Source of the DNA: Sphingopyxis sp. FD7
GTDB lineage: Bacteria > Pseudomonadota > Alphaproteobacteria > Sphingomonadales > Sphingomonadaceae
NCBI RefSeq assembly: GCF_003609835.1
Contig: NZ_AP017898.1
Coordinates: forward strand, 868,001 to 932,000
Length of the DNA: 64,000 bases
Direction: 5' to 3'
A program made the translations under genes and the position numbers. The notes below the pieces were generated by a model. It was not told the origin of the DNA, did no database searches, and saw only the letters and a program-made list of their open reading frames with translations. Of this stretch, positions 35,604-45,500 are shown piece by piece (the first letter of the stretch is position 1; each line of letters starts with the position of its first letter).

Positions 35604-35691
35604 CACGCGCGCTCCTTGTGCGAAAAGGGGCGGGGCCGCGTGGGCCCCATCCCTTCATAGGCGGCACGTGTGACAGATTGAGGTGCGCGCG

Positions 35692-36336
35692 TTACTGTTT
35701 CTCGAAAGCCGCGTGGATTTCGAGTTCGACCTCGTCGCTGACCATCGGGATGCCATAGGTAATGCCGAAATCGCTGCGGCGAATCGTGCCTTCGGCCTTG
35801 AATCCGACGGTCGCCTTCTTGTTGTACGGATTGGTGCCGGCACCGTGGAAATCGACGTCGAGCGTGACGGGTCTGGTCACGCCGTTCAGCGTCAGATTGC
35901 CCGTAACCCTGGCCTCATCGCCGTCGGCGTCGACGACAACGCTGGTTGAAACAAACCGGGCGTCGGCGGGGGACGCGCCGAAAAAGTCAGGCTTGCCGCC
36001 ATCCTTGCCCGCGCGCAGCAGGTGATCGGTGAGCCCACTGCTCGCGGTCGTCACCTTGGCGACGGGGATCATCACATCGACCTTGGCGGCGGCGGGGTTG
36101 GCCGGGTCGATCACCAGCGTCCCGGTCACGTCGCCGAACAGGCCCGTGTATCGGCTGAAGCCGAAATGATCGACTTCCCAGACGACCATCGTGTGGCCGG
36201 GATCGGCGACGTAGGTGCCGGCGGCGACGCGCGCCTTGTCGGGAGTGCCGGGAAGGGCCGGTGCATTCTGTGCGACGACGACGGGCACGGCGACAACGGC
36301 AAGGGCGAGAGCGGCGAAGGGGGCGATACGGCGCAT
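35692..36336 (-). CDS. YceI family periplasmic protein
   Basis: 214 residues. Signal peptide PFAALALAVVAVPVVVAQ, then the YceI core: GTYVADPGHTMVVWEVDHFGFSR, FGDVTGTLVIDPANP, LTLNGVTRPVTLDVDFHG and SDFGITYGIPMVSDEVEL. YceI proteins form a lipocalin-like barrel that binds isoprenoid quinones or amides. SD GGAGG before the ATG. It belongs to a run of minus-strand genes for exported proteins. Confidence 0.93.
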   Translation of the reverse strand: MRRIAPFAALALAVVAVPVVVAQNAPALPGTPDKARVAAGTYVADPGHTMVVWEVDHFGFSRYTGLFGDVTGTLVIDPANPAAAKVDVMIPVAKVTTASSGLTDHLLRAGKDGGKPDFFGASPADARFVSTSVVVDADGDEARVTGNLTLNGVTRPVTLDVDFHGAGTNPYNKKATVGFKAEGTIRRSDFGITYGIPMVSDEVELEIHAAFEKQ

Positions 36337-36421
36337 GAAAACCTCCTGCTGTGGGGGAGGGCATAGCTAGGCGAACGCGCCGCCCGCCGTCAACAAGGGC
36401 TGGTGAAACGCTGCATTTCCA

Positions 36422-36835
36422 TCAGCGTGTCGATGTGCGGCGCGCCTCGAACCATTGGCGGAGCGCCAGCGCGGCGCAGCCGGTGAAGCCATAGCTGCCG
36501 ACGGGCGAGCAGCTGTCGGGGCGGGTCTGGCGGGCGATATTGTCATAACCCTCGACCGCCGACGCCCAGCTGCCGCCACCCGCCGGTGCGTCGTCCTTGA
36601 GCTCCTCGCGCAGTTCCCTTGGCACGCGGTAACGGTCGGCTTCGGGACGCTGCGCGCAAACGATGATCTCGTCGCCCTGCGGTTCGGGGCAGGGGTCGTC
36701 GCCGAAGGTGTAGAGCACCGAGGTGCGCTGCGGCGGCTCGCCCGATTGCGCGAGCCTCTCGCCGTCCTGCGCCAGCGCGGGCGCCGCGGCCAGCGCAAGC
36801 AGGGAAAGGAGGAGGGCGGCGGTTCTGGTCATCAT
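36422..36835 (-). CDS. Hypothetical secreted protein
   Basis: 137 residues from the ATG pair at 36835/36832 (AGGGGA upstream). Signal TAALLLSLLALAAAPALAQ. Mature part has DDPCPEPQGDEIIVCAQRPEADRYRVPRELRE and a Cys-containing tail (TRPDSCSPVGSYGFTGCAAL). This 'EIIVCAQRPE' form is typical of a small family seen in sphingomonads; its function is not known. Four Cys could make two disulfides. Confidence 0.65.
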   Translation of the reverse strand: MMTRTAALLLSLLALAAAPALAQDGERLAQSGEPPQRTSVLYTFGDDPCPEPQGDEIIVCAQRPEADRYRVPRELREELKDDAPAGGGSWASAVEGYDNIARQTRPDSCSPVGSYGFTGCAALALRQWFEARRTSTR

Positions 36836-37001
36836 TATCGCATTCCCCTGGCCCCGCTGCCCCGCGCACATCATGGGCGGCGAAGATGAACCTGAGCCGA
36901 ACCGGCGGCGCAACCGGCTGGTTTTGCGATACAATGGGACGAGCGGGGCGCACGGGCGACGGCGCTGGAGCCCGGCGGGCGGCCCTGATTTCCTCGGATC
37001 G

Positions 37002-38573
37002 TCAGGGTTCGATGCCGGCCCGGTAGGTCGGCGCCACCCTCATCCTGCTCGCCTGCTCATAGGCATGGCCCGCGGCCAGCACGTCGGCGTCGCTCCATTG
37101 GGGACCGATCAGCGACAGTCCGACCGGCAGCCCCTCGATCGTGCCCATCGGGACGGTCAGATGCGGATAGCCGGCGACGGCGGGAAGCTGACTCGCGCTG
37201 GGGCCGCTGTAGTGATCGCCGTTGACGAGGTCGCTCGTCCACGCGGGGCCGTTGGTCACGCCGACGAGCAGGTCGACGCGATGCGCCTTCATCAGCCGGT
37301 CGATGCCGTCGGCGCCGGCGAGCCGCGCGGCCCTGGCCTTTGCCTCCCGATAGGCTTCGCTGTCCAGGTCGCCCTTGCTTTCGGCCAACTCGAACAGCGA
37401 CTGGTCGAACCAGCGCAATTCCTGGGGATGCGCCTTGTTGAAGGCGATGAGGTCGGCGAGGGTCCGTGGCCCGCCGGTGCCGGGCAGGCTGGCGAGATAG
37501 GCGGCCATGTCGGCCTTGAGCTCGGTCATCAGCACCTCGAACTCGGCCTCGCCCAGCGATTCCAGCCCCGTGCGGCTGTCGGCGATCTCGACGATCGTTG
37601 CGCCTGCGGTCGCCATCACGCGCAGGGCCGCGTCGAAAAGGGCGGCGATGTCGGCGCGGTCGCCGATGCGGTCGCGCAGGACGCCGATGCGCTTGCCTCG
37701 AAGCGCGTCCGCCGACAGCGCGGCCGCATAATCGACCTTGCGCGCATCGGCTTCGGCGGTCGCCGGATCGGCGGGGTCGCTGCCCGCGATCACGCCGAGC
37801 AGCACCGCGGCGTCGCGCACGGTCAGCGCCATCGGACCCGGGGTGTCCTGGCTGTGGCTGATCGGCACGATATGGGTGCGGCTGACCAGCCCGAGCGTGG
37901 GCTTGAATCCGACGACCCCGTTCACCCCGGCGGGACAGGTGATCGAGCCGTCGGTTTCGGTGCCGATCGCGAGCGGCGCAAGGCTTGCCGCGACCGCCGC
38001 GCCGCTACCCGACGAGGAGCCGCAGCTGTTGCGGTCGAGCGCATGGGGGTTGCGTGTCAGCCCGCCAACCGCGCTCCAACCGCTCGTCGAATCGTTCGAC
38101 CGGATATTGGCCCATTCGCTGAGGTTCGCCTTGCCGAGAATCACCGCGCCGGCGGCGCGCAGCCGCGCAACGATCGGCGCGTCGCGGTCGGTTACATTAT
38201 CCTTCAGCGCCAGCGACCCGGCGGTCGTCGGCAGCGGCCCGGCGGCCTCGATATTGTCCTTCAGCAGCACCGGAATCCCGTGGAGCGGGCCGCGCGCCGA
38301 CCCCGCCTCGCGCTCCCGGTCGCGTCGGTACGCCTGAACCGTCGCATCGGGAAAGGTCGCGATCACCGCGTTCAAGACCGGGCCATTGTCGTCGATCCGG
38401 CGAATGCGGTCGAGGTAGGCGGCGGTGATAATGTCGCTGCTGATCCGCCCTGCCTCCATCTCGGCCTGCAACGTCGCCGCATCCTTGCCCTCCATGTCGG
38501 GAAGCGGCGGCGGCATCGCCGCGGCGGCGAACGGGAACAGCAAGGCGAGCGCGGCCAGGAAATTTTTTTGCAT
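37002..38573 (-). CDS. Amidase, amidase-signature family, secreted
   Basis: 523 residues from the ATG at 38573, which places a signal peptide (FLAALALLFPFAAAA) at the start. Amidase signature: the catalytic Lys in GIPVLLKDNI, the cis-Ser pair in the GSSSGSGAAVAASLAPLAIGTETDGSI-type segment and the nucleophilic Ser in TDGSI. It hydrolyses an amide in the periplasm; substrate not predicted. No SD is visible, so a TTG at 38615 cannot be excluded. It diverges from the MFS gene. Confidence 0.88.
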   Translation of the reverse strand: MQKNFLAALALLFPFAAAAMPPPLPDMEGKDAATLQAEMEAGRISSDIITAAYLDRIRRIDDNGPVLNAVIATFPDATVQAYRRDREREAGSARGPLHGIPVLLKDNIEAAGPLPTTAGSLALKDNVTDRDAPIVARLRAAGAVILGKANLSEWANIRSNDSTSGWSAVGGLTRNPHALDRNSCGSSSGSGAAVAASLAPLAIGTETDGSITCPAGVNGVVGFKPTLGLVSRTHIVPISHSQDTPGPMALTVRDAAVLLGVIAGSDPADPATAEADARKVDYAAALSADALRGKRIGVLRDRIGDRADIAALFDAALRVMATAGATIVEIADSRTGLESLGEAEFEVLMTELKADMAAYLASLPGTGGPRTLADLIAFNKAHPQELRWFDQSLFELAESKGDLDSEAYREAKARAARLAGADGIDRLMKAHRVDLLVGVTNGPAWTSDLVNGDHYSGPSASQLPAVAGYPHLTVPMGTIEGLPVGLSLIGPQWSDADVLAAGHAYEQASRMRVAPTYRAGIEP

Positions 38574-38684
38574 GGGAGGAAGGCTGGCAGCCGTAGCGGC
38601 AATTGCAAGCGGCAATTTTCATCGCGTCGCAGCGGCATTGACAGGGGCAGGCGCCCCCTGCACCTTTTTTGCCTTCGGGAGAGA

Positions 38685-40004
38685 ATGATGAACGAAAAAG
38701 CTGCGCTTGCCGTGGGGGCTGGGTCGCCCGCCGCCGACAGTGCCGCCGCGAGCACGCGGACGATGCTGTGGATCCTGCTGATCGTCTATATCTTCAATTT
38801 CCTCGACCGGCAGATCGTCAATATCCTCGCCGAACCGATCAAGGCCGACCTCGGCCTCTCCGACACCGAGCTGGGGCTGCTCGCGGGCCCCGCCTTTGCG
38901 GTTTTCTATGCGCTGCTCGGCATTCCGATCGCGCGCTATGCCGACAAGGACGGGACCAACCGCGTCCGGCTGATCGCCGCCGCGCTCGCCATCTGGTCGG
39001 CGATGACCGCGGTGTGCGGTCTAGCGCAGAACTTTGTGCAGCTGCTCTTTGCGCGCATCGGCGTCGGCGTCGGCGAGGCGGGCTGCACCCCCGCCGCGCA
39101 CTCGCTCATCACCGACAGCGTGCCGGCGGAGAAGCGCTCGTCAGCCATCGCCTTTTACGGCATGGGCGTGCCGATCGGTTCGCTGCTCGGGCTCATCATC
39201 GGCGGCATCGTCAACGACCTCTACGGCTGGCGCATCGCGCTGATGCTCGTCGGCGCGCCGGGCCTGCTCCTCGCGCTGATCGTGCTGCTGGTGATGCGCG
39301 AACCTCGGCACCGCCGCACTGCCGAGGCTGCGGCGACTGCCGCGGCGATGACGCAGCTTTCGACCCGCGAGGCGATGAAGGAAATCTTCGCCTCGCGCGC
39401 TTTCGTCTACATTCTGATCGCCGCCTCGGTCACCGCCTTCCTCGGCTATGGCAAGGCGCTGTGGACGATCAGCTATTTCATCCGCAGCCACGGCCTCTCG
39501 ACGACCGAGGCGGGGTTGTCGATGGCGGTCGTGCTCGGCCTCGCCGGGGTGTTCGGCACCTGGCTCGGCGGCAAGATGGCCGATATGTTCGGCAAGCGCG
39601 ACAGGAAGCATATCCTGACTTTCCCCGCCTATGGCATGGCGGTGGCCGCGCCGATCCTGTTCCTTGGCTATTATATGGAAAACTGGCTGATCGCGGTCGC
39701 GCTGCTCATCGTGCCGACGATCCTCAATTCGGCCTATTACGGTCCCGCCTATGGCTGTGTGCAGGGGCTGGTGCGCCCGCAGGCGCGCGCGGTCGCGGCG
39801 TCGATCATGCTTTTCGGCCAGAATCTGATCGGGCTGGGCTTCGGCCCCTTCCTCTTCGGGGTGTTGTCCGACCTGCTCGCGCCCGCCTATGGGCAGGAAA
39901 GCGTGCGCTATGTCCTCTATGGCGCGGCGTGGCTCGGGCTGATCCCTGCCTTTTTCTTCTGGCGCGCCAGCCTGCGGCTGAAGGCCGAGCTGAAGTCGGG
40001 GTAG
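38685..40004 (+). CDS. MFS transporter, spinster (Spns)-like
   Basis: 439 residues, 12 hydrophobic segments. The sequence IFNFLDRQIVNILAEPIKADL and YADKDGTNRVRLIAAALAIWSAMTAVCG match the spinster-like MFS group of alphaproteobacteria. GEAGCTPAAHSLITDSVPAEKR is the diagnostic loop. Exports or imports small organic molecules; substrate unknown. Two adjacent ATGs at 38685 and 38688; GGGAGAG is very near, so the second may be used. It diverges from the amidase, which might process a transported compound. Confidence 0.88.
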   Translation: MMNEKAALAVGAGSPAADSAAASTRTMLWILLIVYIFNFLDRQIVNILAEPIKADLGLSDTELGLLAGPAFAVFYALLGIPIARYADKDGTNRVRLIAAALAIWSAMTAVCGLAQNFVQLLFARIGVGVGEAGCTPAAHSLITDSVPAEKRSSAIAFYGMGVPIGSLLGLIIGGIVNDLYGWRIALMLVGAPGLLLALIVLLVMREPRHRRTAEAAATAAAMTQLSTREAMKEIFASRAFVYILIAASVTAFLGYGKALWTISYFIRSHGLSTTEAGLSMAVVLGLAGVFGTWLGGKMADMFGKRDRKHILTFPAYGMAVAAPILFLGYYMENWLIAVALLIVPTILNSAYYGPAYGCVQGLVRPQARAVAASIMLFGQNLIGLGFGPFLFGVLSDLLAPAYGQESVRYVLYGAAWLGLIPAFFFWRASLRLKAELKSG

Positions 40005-40012
40005 GCGTTTAT

Positions 40013-40110
40013 CGTCATTGCGAGCGGAGCGAAGCAATCTCCAGCCATCGGACTTGCGCAAAGCCGACAGCTGGAGATCGCCGCGTCGCCTTCGGCTCCT
40101 CGCGATGGCG
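40013..40110. repeat. Palindromic intergenic repeat, family C
   Basis: Begins CGTCATTGCGAGCGGAGCGA and ends TCCTCGCGATGGCG. It lies between the convergent MFS and FMN reductase genes, like the copy at 8710. Confidence 0.78.
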
Positions 40111-40114
40111 AAGC

Positions 40115-40705
40115 CTAATAGGGCGGCGCTTGCCTGGCACGCTGCGTCTTCGCCGCGTCGATCCACCAATTGAGGTCGTCGGCGAAGCGCGGGAACGCCT
40201 TTTCCAGCCGCGCGCCGTCCTCGCCCGCGGGTTTTCCCTCGCCGTCGAAGGCATGGCCGATCCGCCCGACCGTCAGGATCGACGAGATCACCGCCATCCC
40301 CATTTCGCCCAATATGTCGCGCCATCCCATCATCGCGCGCACGCCCGCAAAGGGACCGGCCGAATAACAGGCGATCGCCGCGGGGCGCCAGAACCATTCC
40401 TCGAGGAAATGGTCGGTCAGATTCTTCAGTCCCGGCTGCGGCCCCCAATTATATTCGCCGGTGACGAAGACGAAGCCGTCGGCGGCGACAATCTTCTCCG
40501 CCAGTGCCGCCATCGCGGGCGGCGCCTCGCCCTTCGGATATTCCTTGTACATGCGGTCGAGCATGGGGAGGCCGATCGCCCTGGCGTCGATCAGTTCGGC
40601 ACGGTCGCCGCGCGCGCCGATCGCATCGACCAGCCAGTTCGCCAGCTTGATGCCCTGCCGGTCGCGGCGGTAGCTGCCATAAAGGACGAGGATCGAGCGG
40701 GCCAT
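40115..40705 (-). CDS. NADPH-dependent FMN reductase family protein
   Basis: 196 residues with flavodoxin-like fold. The FMN-binding loop GSYRRDRQGIKLANW is at the start, VTGEYNWGPQPGLKNLTDH follows in the middle and the conserved SAGPFAGVRA comes next. Reduces FMN, quinones or azo-type compounds. It is 7 bases from purA's end and shares its direction, so it may be read through from purA. Confidence 0.9.
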   Translation of the reverse strand: MARSILVLYGSYRRDRQGIKLANWLVDAIGARGDRAELIDARAIGLPMLDRMYKEYPKGEAPPAMAALAEKIVAADGFVFVTGEYNWGPQPGLKNLTDHFLEEWFWRPAAIACYSAGPFAGVRAMMGWRDILGEMGMAVISSILTVGRIGHAFDGEGKPAGEDGARLEKAFPRFADDLNWWIDAAKTQRARQAPPY

Positions 40706-40712
40706 GTGCCGC

Positions 40713-42002
40713 TCAGTCGCTGAACGGATCGCGGATCAGGATCGTGTCCTCGCGCTCGGGGCTGGTCGACACCAGCGCGATCGGCGTTTCAATGAGTTCC
40801 TGCACGCGCTGGATATATTTGATCGCCTGCGCGGGCAGGTCGGCATAGCTGCGCGCGCCCGCGGTCGATTCGCTCCACCCGTCCATTTCCTCATAGATCG
40901 GCTCGACCGCCGCCTGATCGGCGGCGTGCGCGGGGAAATAGTCGAGGATCTTGCCGCGCAGCCGGTATCCGGTGCAGATGCGGACCTTGTCGAAGCCGTC
41001 GAGCACGTCGAGCTTGGTCAGCGCGATGCCGGTGACGCCCGACACCGCGCAGCTCTGCCGCACCAGCACCGCGTCGAACCAGCCGCAGCGGCGCTTGCGC
41101 CCGGTGACGGTGCCGAACTCGTGCCCGCGCTCGCCCAAACGCTGGCCGACCTCGTCCTCCAGCTCGGTGGGGAAGGGGCCGCTGCCGACGCGCGTGGTAT
41201 AGGCCTTGGCGATGCCGAGCACGAAGCCGACCGCGCCGGGGCCGAGGCCCGATCCCGACGCCGCGGTGCCGCTCACCGTGTTCGAGCTGGTGACAAAGGG
41301 ATAGGTGCCATGGTCGATGTCGAGCAGCACGCCCTGCGCGCCCTCGAACAGGATGCGCGCACCGGCCTTGCGGACCTTTTTCAGCCGCTTCCACACCGGC
41401 TGCGCATATTCGAGCACATAGTCGGCGATTTCGCGCAGGTCGGCGAGCAATTGTTCGCGGTCGATCGGGGGCTGGCCGAAACCGGCGCGCAACGCGTCGT
41501 GGTGCGCGGTGAGGCGGTCGATCTGGGGTTCGAGATGGTCGAGATGCGCAAGGTCGCAGACGCGGATCGCGCGGCGCCCGACCTTGTCCTCATAGGCGGG
41601 GCCGATACCGCGCCCGGTGGTGCCGATCTTGCCCGCGCCCGCCGCGGTTTCGCGCAAGGCGTCAAGGTCGCGGTGAAAGGGCAGGATCAGCGCGCAATTG
41701 TCGGCGATCGCGAAATTGTCGGCGTTGATCTCGACCCCCTGGCCGCGCAGCTTGGCGATCTCGTCCCTGAGCGCCCAGGGATCGAGCACGACGCCATTGC
41801 CGATGATCGACAGCGTGCCGGTGACGATGCCGGAGGGCAGCAGCGACAGCTTGTACACCTGATCGCCGACGACGAGCGTATGGCCGGCGTTGTGACCGCC
41901 CTGGAACCGGACCACGGCGTCGGCGCGGCTCGCGAGCCAGTCGACGATCTTGCCCTTGCCCTCGTCGCCCCATTGCGACCCGATGACGGTAACATTTGCC
42001 AT
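40713..42002 (-). CDS. purA: Adenylosuccinate synthetase
   Basis: 429 residues. Converts IMP, GTP and Asp to adenylosuccinate. Starts [17 protein letters not shown] (P-loop), GHNAGHT, then [26 protein letters not shown] (substrate lid) and [10 protein letters not shown]. The end lies against the FMN reductase. It is the sole purine gene in the window. No leader structure was noticed. Confidence 0.97.
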   Translation of the reverse strand: MANVTVIGSQWGDEGKGKIVDWLASRADAVVRFQGGHNAGHTLVVGDQVYKLSLLPSGIVTGTLSIIGNGVVLDPWALRDEIAKLRGQGVEINADNFAIADNCALILPFHRDLDALRETAAGAGKIGTTGRGIGPAYEDKVGRRAIRVCDLAHLDHLEPQIDRLTAHHDALRAGFGQPPIDREQLLADLREIADYVLEYAQPVWKRLKKVRKAGARILFEGAQGVLLDIDHGTYPFVTSSNTVSGTAASGSGLGPGAVGFVLGIAKAYTTRVGSGPFPTELEDEVGQRLGERGHEFGTVTGRKRRCGWFDAVLVRQSCAVSGVTGIALTKLDVLDGFDKVRICTGYRLRGKILDYFPAHAADQAAVEPIYEEMDGWSESTAGARSYADLPAQAIKYIQRVQELIETPIALVSTSPEREDTILIRDPFSD

Positions 42003-42239
42003 GATGCTGTCCTGCTGGATGCGGCCCTTTCGGCCCGGCGCGGCCTTAGCGGATTTGGCCGGAGAGGCAAGCGCGGAGCGGGATGATTTTGCGACAATTG
42101 GGCGTCACGCATTCGCGCGGACATGGTTCGATTTCTCATATCCCCATGAAGGCGCGAACCCGTCTCCGCTCGGCTCCATATGGCGGCGACGCGAGATGGC
42201 GCCCTGCCTTCGCAGGGGCATGGCAGAGGAGAAGCGGCG

Positions 42240-43184
42240 ATGAAAAGACGGATTGGTGCGGGTGTTGTGATCGTGGCGGCCTTCGCGGCGGCCAGCGTGC
42301 TGGCGCCCGCCCCCTTTGCCGACGCGCGCGAGACCCTGCGCGAGCGGCTGCGCGACCGGATGGCCGAGCGGATGGGCGCCGACGAGGGGCCGAAGGCGCC
42401 GGGCGGCGAAACGATTTCCTACGGAAACAACGCGCTGCAAACCCTTGATGTTTGGCGCGCGAAAGGCGCGGAGGGACCGGCGCCGCTGATCGTCTTTGTC
42501 CATGGCGGCGGGTGGAAACGCGGCGACAAGGACAATGCGACGGGGCGTTTCAAGGCCGTGCATTATCCGGGGCAGGGCTATGCCTTTGCCTCGATCAACT
42601 ATCGCCTCGTGCCCGCCGCGACGGTCGAGCAGCAGGCCGCCGATGTCGCGGGCGCGGTCAGGGCGCTGATCGACCGCGCGGGAAGCCTTGGCATCGACCG
42701 GCGGCGCATCGTGCTGATGGGGCACAGCGCGGGCGCGCATCTGGTCGCGCTCGTCGGCACCGATCCGCGCTATCTGCGCGGCGCGGGGCTGTCCTTCGCC
42801 GACATTGCCGGAGTGATCCCGATCGACGGCGCTGCCTATGACGTCGCGGCGCAGATGCAGGATGGGCCGCCGATCATGCAGAAAACCTATGCCCAGGCGT
42901 TCGGCGCCGACCCTGTGCGGCAGAAAGCCTTGTCACCGACGCAGCAGGCCGCTGCGCCCAATGCGCGCGAGTTCCTGCTGCTCTATGTTCAGCGCGCCGA
43001 CGGGGTGCGGCAGGCAAAGGCGCTCGGCGCCGCGCTCGAACGGGGCGGCAGCCGCGTCGAGCATGGCAGCTTTCCCGGCGAGGGGCTGAAAGGCCATGCG
43101 GAGATCAATCGCAGCCTCGGCGATCCGGCCTATGCGCCGACGGGGTTCGTCGATGACTGGTTGAGGCGGGTGTTCGCGCGATAG
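42240..43184 (+). CDS. Alpha/beta hydrolase (HSL/BD-FAE-like carboxylesterase), exported
   Basis: 314 residues from the ATG at 42240 (GAGGAG upstream). A hydrophobic N-terminus (VVIVAAFAAASVLAPAPFA) suggests export. VFVHGGGWKRGDKD is the HGGGW oxyanion motif; GHSAGAHL carries the nucleophile Ser; FPGEGLKGHAEINR supplies the His. Likely hydrolyses esters of lipids, drugs or polysaccharide acetyl groups. It diverges from purA. Confidence 0.88.
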   Translation: MKRRIGAGVVIVAAFAAASVLAPAPFADARETLRERLRDRMAERMGADEGPKAPGGETISYGNNALQTLDVWRAKGAEGPAPLIVFVHGGGWKRGDKDNATGRFKAVHYPGQGYAFASINYRLVPAATVEQQAADVAGAVRALIDRAGSLGIDRRRIVLMGHSAGAHLVALVGTDPRYLRGAGLSFADIAGVIPIDGAAYDVAAQMQDGPPIMQKTYAQAFGADPVRQKALSPTQQAAAPNAREFLLLYVQRADGVRQAKALGAALERGGSRVEHGSFPGEGLKGHAEINRSLGDPAYAPTGFVDDWLRRVFAR

Positions 43185-43223
43185 GGGCGGCAAGGGCGAT
43201 TATGGAGACGCGCCGTCAAAACT

Positions 43224-43326
43224 CGTCATGCTGAACTTGTTTCAGCATCCATGGCCTGATCTCTGATCCAGCGCCGCATCGAAGGAAACGCCGGGCCATG
43301 GACCCTGAAACAAGTTCAGGGTGACG
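43224..43326. repeat. Palindromic intergenic repeat, family B
   Basis: Copy of the element at 3662: left arm CATGCTGAACTTGTTTCAGC, right arm CCCTGAAACAAGTTCAGGGT. Between the convergent hydrolase and GST genes. Confidence 0.8.
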
Positions 43327-43363
43327 GTGATGGAGATCGAGGCTCTTGGTTCAACCCCCGCCC

Positions 43364-44059
43364 TCAACCCGCCGTAACCTCCAGCCCGCGCCGCACGCCC
43401 GGCCGCGCCAGTCCGGCGTCCAGCCAGCGCTGGACGTGCGCGAAACGCTCAAACCCGACGATGTCGGCGGCGCCGTAAAAGCCGATCAGATTGCGCACCC
43501 AGCCGAGCAGCGAAATATCGGCGATGCTGTAATCGTCGCCCATCACCCAGGGCCGCGCCGCGAGCCGGTCGTCGAGCACGCCGAGCAGCCGCGCCGATTC
43601 GGCGGCGTAGCGATCGCGCGGCCGCTTGTCCGCATAGTCCCGCCCCGCGAACTTATGGAAAAAGCCGAGCTGGCCGAACATCGGGCCGACGCCGCCCATC
43701 TGCCACATCACCCACTGAATCGTTTCGTAGCGCGTCGCCGGATCGGGCGAGAGAAATTGCCCGCTCTTGTCGGCGAGATAGATCAGGATCGCGCCCGATT
43801 CGAACAGCGCGAGCGGCTTGCCACCCGGTCCCTGCGGGTCATAGATCGCCGGAATCTTGCCATTGGGGTTGAGCGCGAGGAAGGCGGGGTCATGGCTTTC
43901 ATTCGCCATGATGTCGATGCGGTGCGGCTCATAGGCAAGGCCGCTTTCCTCCAGCATGATCCCCACCTTCACCCCGTTGGGCGTCGGCGCGGAGAAAAGC
44001 TGGAGCCGGTCGGGATATTGGGCGGGCCAGCGTGTGAAGACGGGATGGTTCATGCTCAT
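43364..44059 (-). CDS. Glutathione S-transferase, YfcG/YghU (Nu) type
   Basis: 231 residues from the ATG at 44059. N-terminal thioredoxin fold with SAPTPNGVKVGIMLEESGL, the 'TPNG' glutathione-disulfide binding motif of Nu-class GSTs, and NPNGKIPAI. The C-terminal helical domain has the IADISLLGW motif. Nu-class enzymes act as disulfide-bond oxidoreductases using two glutathiones. Its ATG overlaps the stop of the chorismate mutase gene, so both are co-translated. A longer frame to 45808 has no meaning. Confidence 0.9.
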   Translation of the reverse strand: MSMNHPVFTRWPAQYPDRLQLFSAPTPNGVKVGIMLEESGLAYEPHRIDIMANESHDPAFLALNPNGKIPAIYDPQGPGGKPLALFESGAILIYLADKSGQFLSPDPATRYETIQWVMWQMGGVGPMFGQLGFFHKFAGRDYADKRPRDRYAAESARLLGVLDDRLAARPWVMGDDYSIADISLLGWVRNLIGFYGAADIVGFERFAHVQRWLDAGLARPGVRRGLEVTAG

Positions 44060-44343
44060 GCGCCCTGCTCGCGTTTCGCCTGCCGGTGGTGGCGGATCAC
44101 TTCGTCGATGATGAAGCGCAGGAACTTCTCGCTGAACTCGGGGTCGAGGTCGGCGTCGCGCGCGAGCGCGCGCAGCCGTTCGATCTGCCGCTCCTCGCGG
44201 CCGGGGTCGGCGGGGGGCAGGCCTTCGCGCGCCTTCAGCTCGCCGACCGCCTTGGTCACCTTGAAGCGCTCGGCGAGCATATAGACGAGCGCCGCGTCGA
44301 TATTGTCGATGCTCTGGCGGTAACGGCTCAGCTGGTCGTCCAT
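44056..44343 (-). CDS. Chorismate mutase, AroQ class
   Basis: 95 residues from the ATG at 44343 (GAGGAG 8 bases upstream). Helical domain with YRQSIDNIDAALVYMLAERFKVTKAVGELKA, EERQIERLRALA and FLRFIIDEVIRHHR, the AroQ pattern with active-site Arg, Lys and Glu. It makes prephenate for Phe and Tyr synthesis. Monofunctional, as it ends at the GST start (ATGA overlap). Confidence 0.93.
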   Translation of the reverse strand: MDDQLSRYRQSIDNIDAALVYMLAERFKVTKAVGELKAREGLPPADPGREERQIERLRALARDADLDPEFSEKFLRFIIDEVIRHHRQAKREQGA

Positions 44344-44449
44344 GCGCGGGGCTCCTCTGTTGCGGGGCACGCTTGGCACCGGCGAGGGGGCGGTGGCAAG
44401 CCGAAAGTCGTTGCAAAATTGCGGTCGCGCCGCCAAGGGTCGCGGCGAT

Positions 44450-45463
44450 ATGACTGCCGAAATCCATCAGCTTCACGGGGCTGTGCCGCCCTCGCTCGAC
44501 CCGATGATGGCGCTCGTCGCCGCCGATATGAACGAGGTGAATGCCGTCATCCTCGACCGGATGCAGTCCGAAGTGCCGCTGATCCCCGAACTCGCGGGGC
44601 ATCTGATCGCGGGTGGCGGCAAACGGATGCGGCCGATGCTGACCTTGGCGTGCGGGCGCCTGCTCGACTATCCGGGGCGCCGCCATTGCAAGCTGGCGGC
44701 GGCGGTCGAGTTCATCCACACCGCGACCCTGCTCCACGACGATGTCGTCGACAAATCGGACCTGCGCCGCGGCCGCAAGACCGCGAACGTCATCTGGGGC
44801 AACAGTGCGTCGGTGCTCGTCGGCGATTTCCTGTTCAGCCGCGCCTTCGAGGTGATGGTCGAGGACGGCTCGCTGAAGGTGCTGAAAATCCTCAGTCGCG
44901 CCTCGGCGGTGATCGCCGAGGGCGAGGTCAGCCAGCTGTCGGCGCAGCGGCGCATCGAAACGAGCGAGGACCAGTATCTCGCGATCATCAACGCCAAGAC
45001 CGCCGAACTGTTCGCCGCGGCGTGCAAGATCGCCGCGGTCGTCGCCGAACGCGACGAAGCGACCGAAGCCGCGCTCGACGCCTATGGCCGAAATCTGGGC
45101 ATCGCCTTCCAGCTCGTCGACGACGCCATCGACTATGTCTCCGACACTCAGACAATGGGCAAAGGCGTCGGCGACGATTTCCGCGACGGCAAGGTCACAT
45201 TGCCGGTCATCCTCGCCTATGCGCGCGGGTCGGCGGCGGAGCGCGACTTCTGGAAGCAGGCGATCACCGGGCACAAGACGTCGGACGAGGACCTCGCCCA
45301 CGCCACCGGCCTGTTGCGCAAGCATGACGCCATCGCCGACACGCTGGCGCGCGCGCGCCACTATGGCCAGCGGGCGGTCGATGCGATCGGCGGTTTTCGC
45401 GCCAGCCAGGCGAAAGCGGCGCTGACCGAAGCGGTCGCCTTCGCGGTCGCGCGGGCGTATTGA
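44450..45463 (+). CDS. ispB: Polyprenyl (octa/decaprenyl) diphosphate synthase
   Basis: 337 residues from the ATG at 44450 (AAGGGT 9 bases upstream). Two Asp-rich motifs, HDDVVD in the first and QLVDDAIDY in the second, bracket the substrate pocket. GGGKRMRP at about 50 binds the diphosphate. It builds the polyprenyl tail of ubiquinone; sphingomonads make Q-10, so decaprenyl is likely, inferred from the taxon. It diverges from chorismate mutase. Confidence 0.93.
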   Translation: MTAEIHQLHGAVPPSLDPMMALVAADMNEVNAVILDRMQSEVPLIPELAGHLIAGGGKRMRPMLTLACGRLLDYPGRRHCKLAAAVEFIHTATLLHDDVVDKSDLRRGRKTANVIWGNSASVLVGDFLFSRAFEVMVEDGSLKVLKILSRASAVIAEGEVSQLSAQRRIETSEDQYLAIINAKTAELFAAACKIAAVVAERDEATEAALDAYGRNLGIAFQLVDDAIDYVSDTQTMGKGVGDDFRDGKVTLPVILAYARGSAAERDFWKQAITGHKTSDEDLAHATGLLRKHDAIADTLARARHYGQRAVDAIGGFRASQAKAALTEAVAFAVARAY

Positions 45464-45500
45464 GACAGCTTTTCCATCGTCACCATATCGGGAACGACGA

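Noticed and set aside
36723-38684. Long in-frame N-terminal extension of the MFS gene
   Set aside because: It reads through the reverse of the amidase gene; the MFS family begins at 38685/38688 and a good start is there.
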